DNA of 44,193 bases from Lentisphaerales bacterium (lineage in GTDB: Bacteria; Verrucomicrobiota; Kiritimatiellia; JAUXFM01), in the NCBI GenBank assembly GCA_030622955.1, contig JAUXFM010000010.1:1-44193 (forward strand), given 5' to 3'. Below, piece by piece: positions 1-7,313 of the stretch. A program made the position numbers and the translations under genes. Below the pieces are notes generated by a model, which had not been told where the DNA came from, searched no databases, and worked only from the letters and a program-made list of their open reading frames with translations. The first letter of the stretch is position 1, and the number at the start of each line of letters is the position of its first letter.

Positions 1-634
1 CCATCTCCGACAGTTCATTCCGTAAGTCGCGCCCGGAACGTCTGGAAGCCAATCCATTGCCCATCATGGGAAGAGGGCTACCATACGGATGCTGACGCCG
101 CGCAAGCGCTGCAATCTGGTCAAGGATATGTACCTTGCCTACGATCAATCGGGTCTGCGCGTTCTCGTAATCCTCGCCACTGTTGTTCGTGACACGTACA
201 TAGCCCTTGAGGAACATCGTCTTCTCATCGGCCGACAACGTACCCATATAGAACGCGCGCCAGGATAAGCCGCTGGTAAGATAACTGATCTCGACGGGTA
301 TCTTACCGCTAACCGCGCTCTTGATGCTCCACAATCCCAGCTCGCGCACACGAGGCGGGAAAGTAAGATCAAAGACATCTATCTTGTCACCATTGGCCTT
401 GGGCAACATCTCAAGACTCGTCGGATCTATCAGGGTGTTTGCCCAGGAGAACTGGAGCTTGTTCAGTCCTTTCTGGAGCGTCAACGCGCGACTCTCGCGG
501 ATCAACGTCAAGTCCGCAGAGTTATATATCGTCATCTGTACTGTATCGCGCTGCGGCAAGGTAACCAGGTCGACTTTTGCCAACACGCTACCCGCCAGAA
601 GCATCACCATCAGAACCATGAATGTCTTTCTCAT
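1..634 (-). CDS. Secreted DUF4139-like paralogue, C-terminus beyond window
   Basis: The reading frame is open from an ATG at 634 to the window edge, so about 211 N-terminal residues are visible. It begins with a signal peptide (MRKTFMVLMVMLLAGSVLA), followed by a beta-rich region nearly identical in pattern to the protein encoded at 1968-3296: shared blocks include MTIYNSADLTL, LTLQKGLNKLQFSWANT, PVEISYLTSGLSWRAFYMGT and GEDYENAQTRLIVGKVH. It is the last visible member of a tandem family behind an ECF sigma factor, 124 bp after the preceding gene on the same strand. The role is unknown; export to the periplasm or cell surface is inferred from the signal peptide. The similarity to DUF4139/DUF4140-type proteins is by pattern only. 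Confidence 0.85.
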   Translation of the reverse strand, partial: MRKTFMVLMVMLLAGSVLAKVDLVTLPQRDTVQMTIYNSADLTLIRESRALTLQKGLNKLQFSWANTLIDPTSLEMLPKANGDKIDVFDLTFPPRVRELGLWSIKSAVSGKIPVEISYLTSGLSWRAFYMGTLSADEKTMFLKGYVRVTNNSGEDYENAQTRLIVGKVHILDQIAALARRQHPYGSPLPMMGNGLASRRSGRDLRNELSEM

Positions 635-758
635 TATTTTATTCTCTCTGTTTGAGATTCTCTCTGTGGCTTGCGGCCAGTTCCTGCACACATGGAGGGC
701 AAGACTCTGCTGCGCCCTGCATAGCCTCGGGCAACGTAGGGTCGAGCCGTATAGTTAA

Positions 759-1910
759 TCACCTCACATTCCTGCGATGATAATGCATCGAGAGTTCTTT
801 CTTCCCCTTGGCGGGCAACTCGATCTCGAATTCCAGCGTGGAAGCATCTTTACGCTTGTAATCCATGTTGCACTTCTTCATGTCCCACTGCCCGCGAATA
901 TGTTGGATCATCGTGAGCTTCGCGGGCTTGTCTTTGAAGTTCTCGATCTTGGCCGTGATCAATTCATCGGTATCGTAGAGAACGACTCTGTTGCCGTTGT
1001 TCCGCCTGATATTGATCTTCTTGTCCCGCATCTTGCGTTGAGTCACCACGATGTCACGGCTATCTCCGATGTAGACTTCCATCTTCTCGCCAACGGGTAC
1101 GATCTGTGCCGTTTTACCATCAACGGTAGCGCGATCTTCGCCAAGGAAGATTGTGCCGCCATTGCCATCGTCTTGATAAAGCCGGACCTTACCACCCCAG
1201 AGTGCAAACTTGCCAAGACCGCTCTTCTCGGAGTTCTCGATCTTGTACGTCACGGGAATACCCACGTTGCCGGACACTTTCTCCGGATCCCAGGGAAGAC
1301 GTGCAGCATCAAACTTCCATACCTTCTCAATTGGAGTACCGTCTGCTTTGAGGAACAACAACTGTTTGGTCTCTTCGTGATCTATGCCCTGCTCAAAAGC
1401 TTCACCGTAATCGAGCAGTACAAGGGCCTTGGCGAAATCTTCACCCGAGAAATTCCTGAGAATGAGATGACTCTTGAGGTCAAGTTTCATCTCCCCCTTG
1501 TCAGCAACGCCCTTATAAGTGATCATCCTGTCAATATTTCGCAGCAGGTAGCTGATCCTTACCTTCTCCTCAAAAGCAGCCGCACTGCTGATCTCCCAGA
1601 CCAACGCCGCCTCATTTGGCGGATAACTGACATTGAGAAGGTTGACGTTTTCAGGATGCGAGAGCACCGTCAGCCTGATCGAATCAGAGTCAATACTCAC
1701 GCCCTTCCATGAGAAATCGACTTTGTTCACGCCCTTCTGAAGGGTCAGAACACGCTCTTCCTCGATCAAGGTCGCCTGCGGATTATCAAGCCTGATGATC
1801 GTAGCGCCACGTTCCGGCAATGCAACCAACTTGATTCTTGCCTGCGCCGACACAACGACTACTGCCAACATCACCAACACCATCATTCCAACTATCCATC
1901 TTTTCTTCAT
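759..1910 (-). CDS. Secreted DUF4139-like protein, shorter divergent paralogue
   Basis: A 383-residue protein with an N-terminal signal peptide (hydrophobic residues about 5-22, ending SAQA). The start is well supported by AAGGAG six bases upstream of the ATG. The N-terminal block (LPERGATIIRLDNPQATLIEEERVL and VNKVDFSWKG) parallels the MTIYNSADLTL and LNKLQFSW blocks of its neighbours, and the C-terminal third (VPVGEKMEVYIGDSRDIVV, then a final beta-rich segment ending in MHYHRR) has the look of the DUF4139 C-terminus. It lacks the YLTSGLSWRAFYMG block in recognisable form, so it is the most diverged member of the cluster. It lies 57 bp downstream of the 1968-3296 gene and is probably co-transcribed. 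Function unknown. Confidence 0.85.
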   Translation of the reverse strand: MKKRWIVGMMVLVMLAVVVVSAQARIKLVALPERGATIIRLDNPQATLIEEERVLTLQKGVNKVDFSWKGVSIDSDSIRLTVLSHPENVNLLNVSYPPNEAALVWEISSAAAFEEKVRISYLLRNIDRMITYKGVADKGEMKLDLKSHLILRNFSGEDFAKALVLLDYGEAFEQGIDHEETKQLLFLKADGTPIEKVWKFDAARLPWDPEKVSGNVGIPVTYKIENSEKSGLGKFALWGGKVRLYQDDGNGGTIFLGEDRATVDGKTAQIVPVGEKMEVYIGDSRDIVVTQRKMRDKKINIRRNNGNRVVLYDTDELITAKIENFKDKPAKLTMIQHIRGQWDMKKCNMDYKRKDASTLEFEIELPAKGKKELSMHYHRRNVR

Positions 1911-1967
1911 CGTCTTCTCCTTTTCTTTTCCCCAATTAACAAATAACCAACAACCGCCGCCACGCGG

Positions 1968-3296
1968 CTAGTCCGCTCTCCGCCCATGATGCTTCGTCAA
2001 TACGTACTCAAACACCTTCTCCGACCGTGGCGCCAGCTCCAGCGTATACTTCACGGTGTCCAGATCCACCTTCTCGTACTTTCCGGGCTCCCCCTTGTTT
2101 TCAAGATCCCAGTTCCTTGCGTGAACATTCCGCTGTATCTCGATCTTCACCGCAACATCGCGCGTATTCTTGACCGTCATCTTCCAGGTCTGGATCTCGT
2201 CCCAGCCGTTCGGATTCCCATTCCTGTCGAACAGATACCTGTCGGTCTTCTGGTTCATCAGTTTCGGCTCAACAACGACATTCTGAACAAGACCAAGGTT
2301 AAGCTCCACATCTTCTTCAACGGGGATATATTTGAAACTCGACTGCCCTTCGTATGACAAATGCTGCTCATCATCAACCGCGCGATAGATTTTCAGCATC
2401 CCGCCAGGAATCGGGGTCTCGCCAAGCTTGTGTTCCTTGTCGTTCTTGAAGCTCAGGAACCGGATGACCGACCGACCGTATCGTTCCTCTTCATACTTGT
2501 AGAGGTTGACGACCGGCACTGCTTTGGCTTCAAAACTCGGAAGCCGCTTCGACCAGCCTGTCCGGATCGTCTCTGTCCCTGCGATCGTATAGAGAAAGTA
2601 TTCGCTCAGCCCTTCCTTCTTGATCACTTTCGGCGTGGCGACCGACGATTGCACCGCGCGCGCATACGTCATCGAGGATTTCTCTCTGCTAATTTCCGGC
2701 GGAGCCATGTCCATCATCGGCCGCGGATAAGTGCCGGGCCTGCCGTAAGGATACTGTCGGCGTGCAAGTGCCGCGATCTGGTCGAGGATATGCACCTTCC
2801 CTACGATCAACCGGGTCTGCGCATTCTCATAATCCTCACCGCTATTGTTCGTGACACGTACATATCCCTTGAGGAACATCGTCTTCTCATCAGCAGACAA
2901 GGTGCCCATATAGAAAGCGCGCCAGGACAGGCCGCTCGTCAGGTAGCTGATCTCGACTGGCACCTTTCCGCTCACACCGCTCTTGATGCTCCACAGACCC
3001 AGTTCACGCACTCGTGGCGGATAGGTCAGGTCAAAGATGTCGATCTTATCCGCATTCGCCTTGGCCATCATCTCGAGGCTTGTCGGATCTATCAACGTGT
3101 TCGCCCAGGAGAACTGCAACTTGTTCAATCCCTTCTGAAGCGTCAACGCTCGACTCTCACGTACCAGCGTTAGATCCGCAGAGTTATAGATCGTCATCTG
3201 CACCGTCTCGCGCTGCGGCAAGGTCACAAGATCAATCTTGGCCACAGCTGATACCGCGATCAGCCCTACTATTGTCATAATACCGATTTTCTTCAT
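1968..3296 (-). CDS. Secreted DUF4139-like paralogue
   Basis: A 442-residue protein. The frame stays open further upstream, but the start is placed at the ATG at 3296 because AGGAG lies six bases before it and because MKKIGIMTIVGLIAVSAVA is a clean signal peptide; an ATG at 3302 directly abuts the AGGAG and is less likely. Blocks shared with its neighbours run the length of the protein: MTIYNSADLTLVRE, LNKLQFSWANTLIDPTSLEM, YLTSGLSWRAFYMGTLSADE, then after a proline-rich linker (about residues 185-235) GLSEYFLYTI, LGETPIPGGMLKIYR and VEEDVELNLG, ending in WKMTVKNTR and LELAPRSEKVFEY. It follows the anti-sigma gene after 22 bp. The same ectodomain is present in that anti-sigma factor. Function unknown. 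Confidence 0.88.
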   Translation of the reverse strand: MKKIGIMTIVGLIAVSAVAKIDLVTLPQRETVQMTIYNSADLTLVRESRALTLQKGLNKLQFSWANTLIDPTSLEMMAKANADKIDIFDLTYPPRVRELGLWSIKSGVSGKVPVEISYLTSGLSWRAFYMGTLSADEKTMFLKGYVRVTNNSGEDYENAQTRLIVGKVHILDQIAALARRQYPYGRPGTYPRPMMDMAPPEISREKSSMTYARAVQSSVATPKVIKKEGLSEYFLYTIAGTETIRTGWSKRLPSFEAKAVPVVNLYKYEEERYGRSVIRFLSFKNDKEHKLGETPIPGGMLKIYRAVDDEQHLSYEGQSSFKYIPVEEDVELNLGLVQNVVVEPKLMNQKTDRYLFDRNGNPNGWDEIQTWKMTVKNTRDVAVKIEIQRNVHARNWDLENKGEPGKYEKVDLDTVKYTLELAPRSEKVFEYVLTKHHGRRAD

Positions 3297-3318
3297 TCTC
3301 ATCTCCTGTTTGACCCGT

Positions 3319-5046
3319 TCATTTTGCAAATTGTTCTCTTGTCCCGTGATATGTCGTTGCCCTGTAGATGATCTCCTTCTTCGAACCTGGCTCCAGCTCA
3401 ACGTTGAACCGCGCGTGTGTCGCATCATGTTTTTCGTAGCCGCCGTCCTGCATGGGTTCCAAGGTCCAGTGCGGCCTGTTGAATCCCCGTGTTATCTCCA
3501 GCGTCACAGGGATCTTACGCGTATTCTTGACAGTTATTCGCCACTCCCGGATCTCATCCCAGCCAGCAACATCGCCACGCCCGTTGTAGAGATAGTTGTC
3601 TGTCTTGTAGTTCATCAGCTTGGGCTCAACGACGACCTGGCGCGCGCGTCCAAGATCCAGCTCAATATCTTCCTCTATGGGCACATATTTGATCTCCGCT
3701 CCACCGACATACGCGAGGTGCTTCTCTTCATCCAGTCTTCGGTAGATTCGCATGCGACCGTTCGGAATCGGGGTTTCTCCAAGCTTGTGATCCTTGTCGT
3801 TGGCGAACGACACAAACCGCATCGCGCTGCGCCCCCACCGTTCCTCATCATATTTGTAGAGACTCTCTATCGGGATATCGGACACATCAAAACTCGGCAA
3901 GCGTTTCGCCCATCTATGCGGGATCGTCTCTTTTCCTTCTATTGTATAGAGGAAATACTCGCTCAGCCCTTCCTTCTTGATATCCTTTTTATGCGTCATC
4001 AGTTCCCCGCCTTCCTCGTCCTCGTCAGGCGGTGGGCCGTCCGACCATAACACATACTTTCCTTTTTCCCTGCGCCTCTCATCATCGTCTTTCCCTGACT
4101 CCCGTGTGGCATATGGATCGATTGGCCGTCCGTAGGGATATTTTCGGCGAGCGAGCCGTGCGACTTCGTCGAGCAGGTGGACCTCACCGACGATCAGGCG
4201 GGTTTGTGCTTCCTCGTAATCTTCGCCACTCTTGTTAATGACCCGTACGTACGCTTCGAGTTTCATTGTCTTCTCATCGGGCGACATTGTGCCCATGTAG
4301 AATGCGCGCCAGGACAGGCCACTGGTCAGATACGTGATCTCGACCGGTACCTGTCCGCTCACCTCCGAGAAGATCAGCCAGCGTCCGAGTTCACCCAGAC
4401 GTGGGGGGAAAACCAATGCCTGAACATCGATCTTGTCTTTGTATTTCATCGGCTCCAGCCTGAGTGATGTAGGATCGATCAGCGTGTTGACCCACATGAA
4501 CTGCATCCAGTTCCAGCCTGCTTTCATCGTGAGGTTGCGCTTTTCGCGAACCAGCGTCAGGTCGGCAGAGTTGTAGATCGTTAGCTGAACGTCATCGCGT
4601 GTCGGTAGAACATTGAGTTCTATGGCGCTGGCCGGCGGGAACGGCTCCTCTGCCTTGAGGACAGCTATTTCTTTTGATGTTGCCATTCCCGGCTTTGCCG
4701 CAAGCTGGGGATCGGACAAGTCCGGATCCTTGAAGAGGTGCGGCGCTGCCAGGATAAGAATGACTGCGGCAGCCGCAGTCAGCCCGAGCATTCTTGGCCA
4801 GGTGATGATCCTGGTACTAACCGGTGCGCTCTGCACCTTGTTCAACAGGTCATTGACCAGGTTCTGCGGTACTACCATCTCAACATTGAGCAGGTCGAGC
4901 GAAGAGAACTTCGCTTTCAATTTGGCGAGCGCGGTTCGACAACTCTCACACTCGGCAAGGTGCTGCTTCCAGGCAGAGGCCTGCTCATCACTGCCAAGTT
5001 CAAACTGGCAATTGACAAGGTCTTCCTGTGAAAGATGATCCTTCAC
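3319..5046 (-). CDS. Anti-sigma factor: zinc finger, TM helix and exported DUF4139-like domain
   Basis: Read from a GTG at 5046 that overlaps the sigma factor stop codon (GTGA), giving 575 residues; GGAGG lies ten bases upstream. Residues 1-40 carry the anti-sigma zinc-finger signature H29-x3-C33-x2-C36 with a further Cys13. A single transmembrane helix lies at about 86-105 (MLGLTAAAAVILILAA). From about residue 150 to the end the protein is a paralogue of the neighbouring secreted proteins (TIYNSADLTLVREKRNL, YLTSGLSWRAFYMGTMSPDE, GLSEYFLYTI, LGETPIPNGRMRIYR). The architecture fits a membrane anti-sigma factor holding the adjacent ECF sigma factor at the inner face, with the DUF4139-like part outside as the presumed sensor. 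A frame extension upstream of 5046 lies inside the sigma gene and was not used. The sensor role is inference. Confidence 0.88.
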   Translation of the reverse strand: MKDHLSQEDLVNCQFELGSDEQASAWKQHLAECESCRTALAKLKAKFSSLDLLNVEMVVPQNLVNDLLNKVQSAPVSTRIITWPRMLGLTAAAAVILILAAPHLFKDPDLSDPQLAAKPGMATSKEIAVLKAEEPFPPASAIELNVLPTRDDVQLTIYNSADLTLVREKRNLTMKAGWNWMQFMWVNTLIDPTSLRLEPMKYKDKIDVQALVFPPRLGELGRWLIFSEVSGQVPVEITYLTSGLSWRAFYMGTMSPDEKTMKLEAYVRVINKSGEDYEEAQTRLIVGEVHLLDEVARLARRKYPYGRPIDPYATRESGKDDDERRREKGKYVLWSDGPPPDEDEEGGELMTHKKDIKKEGLSEYFLYTIEGKETIPHRWAKRLPSFDVSDIPIESLYKYDEERWGRSAMRFVSFANDKDHKLGETPIPNGRMRIYRRLDEEKHLAYVGGAEIKYVPIEEDIELDLGRARQVVVEPKLMNYKTDNYLYNGRGDVAGWDEIREWRITVKNTRKIPVTLEITRGFNRPHWTLEPMQDGGYEKHDATHARFNVELEPGSKKEIIYRATTYHGTREQFAK

Positions 5047-5624
5047 GCAGTTTCGCCCTCCATGTCCGGTAGTAGTTTTGCAAGCGCTACAAGCGCTCTT
5101 GATAAATGGGTTTTTACTGTGCCCGGTGCACATTGCATGGCTTCGGCGATTTCCTTGTGTGTGAGGCCGTGGTAGTAGGAAAGAACAAGTGCGGCCCGCT
5201 GTCTTGTGGGCAATGCGTTGATTGCGCCCTGCACTATCTGTTTGCGTTCCGAAGCCATTGCACCATCATCAGGCAGCGGCGACCGGCTAGGCAAAATGTC
5301 CGATTCCGCCCCGGGATTATCGCCATGCCCCTCGAGTGGGACAGTCACCGGACGCCGCTTACTTTTTCTTATGCCATCGATTGAAATGTTCGTGGCTATT
5401 CTGAACAGCCACGGCTTGAACTTGCTGCCTTCACGAAATGTTGTTGCTTTCGAATGCACCCGCAAAAACGTCTCTTGAAACATATCCTCTGCCTGTTCCC
5501 TGCTGCCGCTTATACGTACAAGGTAACCCAGCAACAGCTTGCCATAGCGATTCACCAGCTCGGCGAAGGCTTTCTGGTCTCCCTGCACGTGTGCAGCAAT
5601 GAGATCTTCGTCTGTCTTTTGCAT
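5043..5624 (-). CDS. ECF (RpoE-type) RNA polymerase sigma factor
   Basis: 193 residues with both expected domains. Region 2 spans about 20-90 (FAELVNRYGKLLLGYLVRIS, then AEDMFQETFLRVH and WLFRIATNISID). Region 4 spans about 128-183 (LPTRQRAALVLSYYHGLTHK and APGTVKTHLSRALVALAKLL). This is the normal size for group IV sigma factors. The gene overlaps the anti-sigma gene by four bases, which implies translational coupling and a paired sigma/anti-sigma switch. It is the first gene of a five-gene minus-strand cluster. Autoregulation of its own promoter is usual in such pairs but no convincing ECF promoter could be picked out upstream. Confidence 0.95.
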   Translation of the reverse strand: MQKTDEDLIAAHVQGDQKAFAELVNRYGKLLLGYLVRISGSREQAEDMFQETFLRVHSKATTFREGSKFKPWLFRIATNISIDGIRKSKRRPVTVPLEGHGDNPGAESDILPSRSPLPDDGAMASERKQIVQGAINALPTRQRAALVLSYYHGLTHKEIAEAMQCAPGTVKTHLSRALVALAKLLPDMEGETA

Positions 5625-6128
5625 TCCGGGACGGTTTCTGCTTTTTCACTTTCACTTACTGATACGCTTCTCGCGTCAGTCTGGTGCACAAGAACCTACC
5701 AGAAAAGGCAAACTGCAACAACAGGCACCCCCTCCAGCCTTCGCGAATCCGGCGTGACCCAACATTCATGCGGGAGAACAGCCACCATTCCGTACCCGCC
5801 AGGGACCACGCCGATCATCCCTGGATTCACTTCGTGCGCGCCGTCCGCCCCAAACCCACGCTCACTTGCCCCAAATACCTTGCCAATGCACCAGGATCCT
5901 TCACCTGTCTGTCAGAGGCCGCCGACGATTAACCCACAAGACCTGCCATCCACGGGCAGACCCCACGCCAATTCCGCCACAAAGCCTGCCCCGCGGGCAG
6001 GCCCGCGCCAATTTATCCATAGAACACGCCACTCGCGGGTAGAACCCACGCCAATTCACTCAAAACTGTCTCTGACCCGAATGGCGCTAACTTAAGCATA
6101 TTCAACACGCTATTCCCCCAATGTTCTC
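5625..6128. other. Gene-poor spacer upstream of the sigma operon
   Basis: No convincing gene. The apparent reading frames have proline- and arginine-rich, low-complexity translations and no ribosome-binding sites. The first bases presumably hold the sigma operon promoter, read on the minus strand. The stretch contains the three imperfect tandem repeats at 5945-6056 and the left arm of a long-range inverted repeat at 6079-6097. Confidence 0.6.
5945..6056. repeat. Three imperfect tandem repeats, about 40-43 bp period
   Basis: Three copies end in the same core, ACGCCAATT or GCGCCAATT, at 5973, 6013 and 6056. Each is preceded by a short GC-rich palindrome-like block: CACGGGCAGACCCC, CGCGGGCAGGCCCG and CGCGGGTAGAACCC. 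The repeats lie outside any gene, between the sigma operon and MITE copy A. No function is apparent. They are too few and too diverged to be a CRISPR array. Confidence 0.6.
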
Positions 6129-6465
6129 TAGAGCAGTTTCACAAATACTATAGCCGTTTTGGCTACTGCATTGCGTATGCTCTGTGTCAGGCTGCATCGG
6201 AATAGCCCTGCTATTCCTGCTTCGCCTTCCTTGATCATGTACAATTCGCAACGCCCCTCCGGCTACAGTATTTCTTCAACCGCTCTAGGCTTCTCGCGGG
6301 ATACTAGTGAATGTGATGCCGAAGTATACACTTTCGAAGTTACCCAATATTCATAAGGATCAAATATGCCTTCATTGCCTAAACGTAACGACCTGAATAC
6401 AAGTCACATAAACCAATGTTTCCAGGATGTCTTCCATGCCAAAAGGGCTTAAATTAGTGCCATTC
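6079..6465. repeat. Long-range imperfect inverted repeat (17 of 19 bp) around MITE copy A
   Basis: The left arm at 6079-6097 (GAATGGCGCTAACTTAAGC) and the right arm at 6447-6465 (GCTTAAATTAGTGCCATTC) are reverse complements with two mismatches. They enclose about 350 bp that contain MITE copy A and no gene. This is what the ends of a decayed insertion sequence or a larger non-autonomous element would look like. No transposase remnant is recognisable between the arms, so the identity is open. Confidence 0.45.
6129..6287. mobile_element. MITE-like element, copy A (159 bp)
   Basis: One of three 159-bp near-identical copies (others at 10796-10954 and 26747-26905). Each starts with TAGAGC and ends with GCTCTA. 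The terminal 27 bases form imperfect inverted repeats with four or five mismatches, and include AAATACTGTAGCC in the other two copies (AAATACTATAGCC here). Each copy is bounded by TA, consistent with TA target duplication as in IS630/Tc1-mariner elements. Inside lies a hairpin, GGAATAGC-CCT-GCTATTCC, perfect in this copy. No transposase is encoded, so the element would have to be mobilised in trans. By my reading copy A differs from C at four positions and from B at five. Confidence 0.85.
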
Positions 6466-6498
6466 GTCCCCGACCCCCATCGGCCAGCTCGTCAGAAT

Positions 6499-6536
6499 GT
6501 CACTTCTACACTTCCGATCGTACGTTTAGAAGTGAC
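6499..6536. repeat. Hairpin 1: 10-bp perfect stem, loop with CTTCCGATCG
   Basis: GTCACTTCTA at 6499-6508 pairs perfectly with TAGAAGTGAC at 6527-6536, around an 18-base loop that contains CTTCCGATCG and ends GTT. A second hairpin 85 bases further on has an unrelated stem but a similar loop. There is no T-run after it, so a terminator is unlikely. It could be a structured RNA or a recognition hairpin of a mobile element. Confidence 0.55.
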
Positions 6537-6620
6537 GCTGTATAGGCCATATTAATGACCATATGCAGGCTCAGATCACAGCATATTGTCCATACATACA
6601 CCATGTAGGCACATCTTGGT

Positions 6621-6656
6621 GCATATCCAGACTTCCGATCGGATGTTTAGATATGC
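6621..6656. repeat. Hairpin 2: 7-bp stem, same loop motif as hairpin 1
   Basis: GCATATC at 6621-6627 pairs with GATATGC at 6650-6656. The loop contains CTTCCGATCG followed by GATGTTTA, against TACGTTTA in hairpin 1, and itself holds the palindrome TCCGATCGGA. The conserved loop on a different stem argues that the fold, rather than the stem sequence, was kept. Confidence 0.5.
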
Positions 6657-6787
6657 TACAACTTATCTGTACAGATACGGGGGATGGGCGAGAACTGGCT
6701 TCCGACTGGCATCCAAGCGTGGATCGGACATGAACTTGGGCAAAGCGGTCAAACCGTCTGAAGTACGGCACCAACCCGAACCGCTGG

Positions 6788-6982
6788 ATGGGCCCTGTTG
6801 GCCTTGGCTCGGGCAGAAAGATTCTTGAACGTCCGAGCGTGGACCGGATGCGAGCGGAAGCGTGGCACCTCTGGACCACCGGCAACGGGATGCGGAATCC
6901 AGTAGATGCAGGACAAATGGCAAGGGCAATACCCGCCGATAGGCGCAGGATCATGAATGCAGTGGTCGACTACTCCACATGA
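6788..6982 (+). CDS. Small ORF or degenerate gene fragment, C-terminus coupled to next gene
   Basis: Uncertain. The frame ends in a TGA that overlaps the next gene's ATG (ATGA at 6979-6982), an arrangement typical of real operons. The frame also extends upstream of this ATG to about 6741, and that part encodes NRLKYGTNPNRWMGPVGLGSGR, which resembles the last 22 residues of the next protein (residues from DRLKYG to the C-terminal GWGR) at both DNA and protein level. A TGA at about 6738 blocks further extension. The most likely reading is a broken or shortened relative of the next gene, or a small protein with an unclear start. No function is suggested. Confidence 0.35.
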   Translation: MGPVGLGSGRKILERPSVDRMRAEAWHLWTTGNGMRNPVDAGQMARAIPADRRRIMNAVVDYST

Positions 6983-7269
6983 AGCAGGAAATGACAAAAG
7001 GTGAGAACACAATCGGCTGGCAACTGGAGCCCCCGGCCAGGAAGTATTCGGTGGCCACAATCCTGTGGGCATTGCTCAGTATTGTTCTTATCGCGCACTC
7101 CATTCTTTCTGTTATGAAACACTGGCACTGGGCTGTACTCTTCGGCGGCGGATCGACCTCCGTAGTCTGCTTCCTGCTCGCCAAGAAGAAAGAGAAGCAA
7201 GACCGTCTGAAGTACGGTGCAGACCGGACCAGCTGGATGAACAACGTTGGACCTGGCTGGGGTAGATAA
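6979..7269 (+). CDS. Small membrane protein, 96 residues, unknown function
   Basis: Two hydrophobic segments are visible, at about residues 27-45 (ATILWALLSIVLIAHSILSV) and 52-68 (AVLFGGGSTSVVCFLLA), followed by a lysine-rich stretch KKKEKQ and a C-terminal tail rich in Trp and Gly. The positive charges after the second segment suggest both termini are cytoplasmic. The tail is echoed in the frame just upstream (6754-6826). The gene sits 44 bp before the PaaX-type regulator and may be co-transcribed with it. I do not recognise the family. Confidence 0.6.
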   Translation: MKQEMTKGENTIGWQLEPPARKYSVATILWALLSIVLIAHSILSVMKHWHWAVLFGGGSTSVVCFLLAKKKEKQDRLKYGADRTSWMNNVGPGWGR

Positions 7270-7313
7270 CTTCCTGACCAATCAACAATGCAACTGGGAG
7301 ATGAAACAGAATA

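Noticed and set aside
777-1712. Long plus-strand frames opposite the DUF4139-like genes, also at 2361-3173, 3238-4050 and 11645-12643
   Set aside because: Each is antisense to a well-supported gene, has no ribosome-binding site and no family-like pattern.
3297-3428. Longer N-terminus for the protein at 1968-3296
   Set aside because: The extension overlaps the end of the anti-sigma gene, is rich in Arg and Ser, and would hide the signal peptide.
5945-6056. CRISPR-like array
   Set aside because: Only three diverged units, shared part at one end, no constant repeat with unique spacers.
6738-6740. Second in-frame TGA as selenocysteine
   Set aside because: No Cys or redox motif nearby, sequence around it is poorly protein-like and no suitable hairpin follows.
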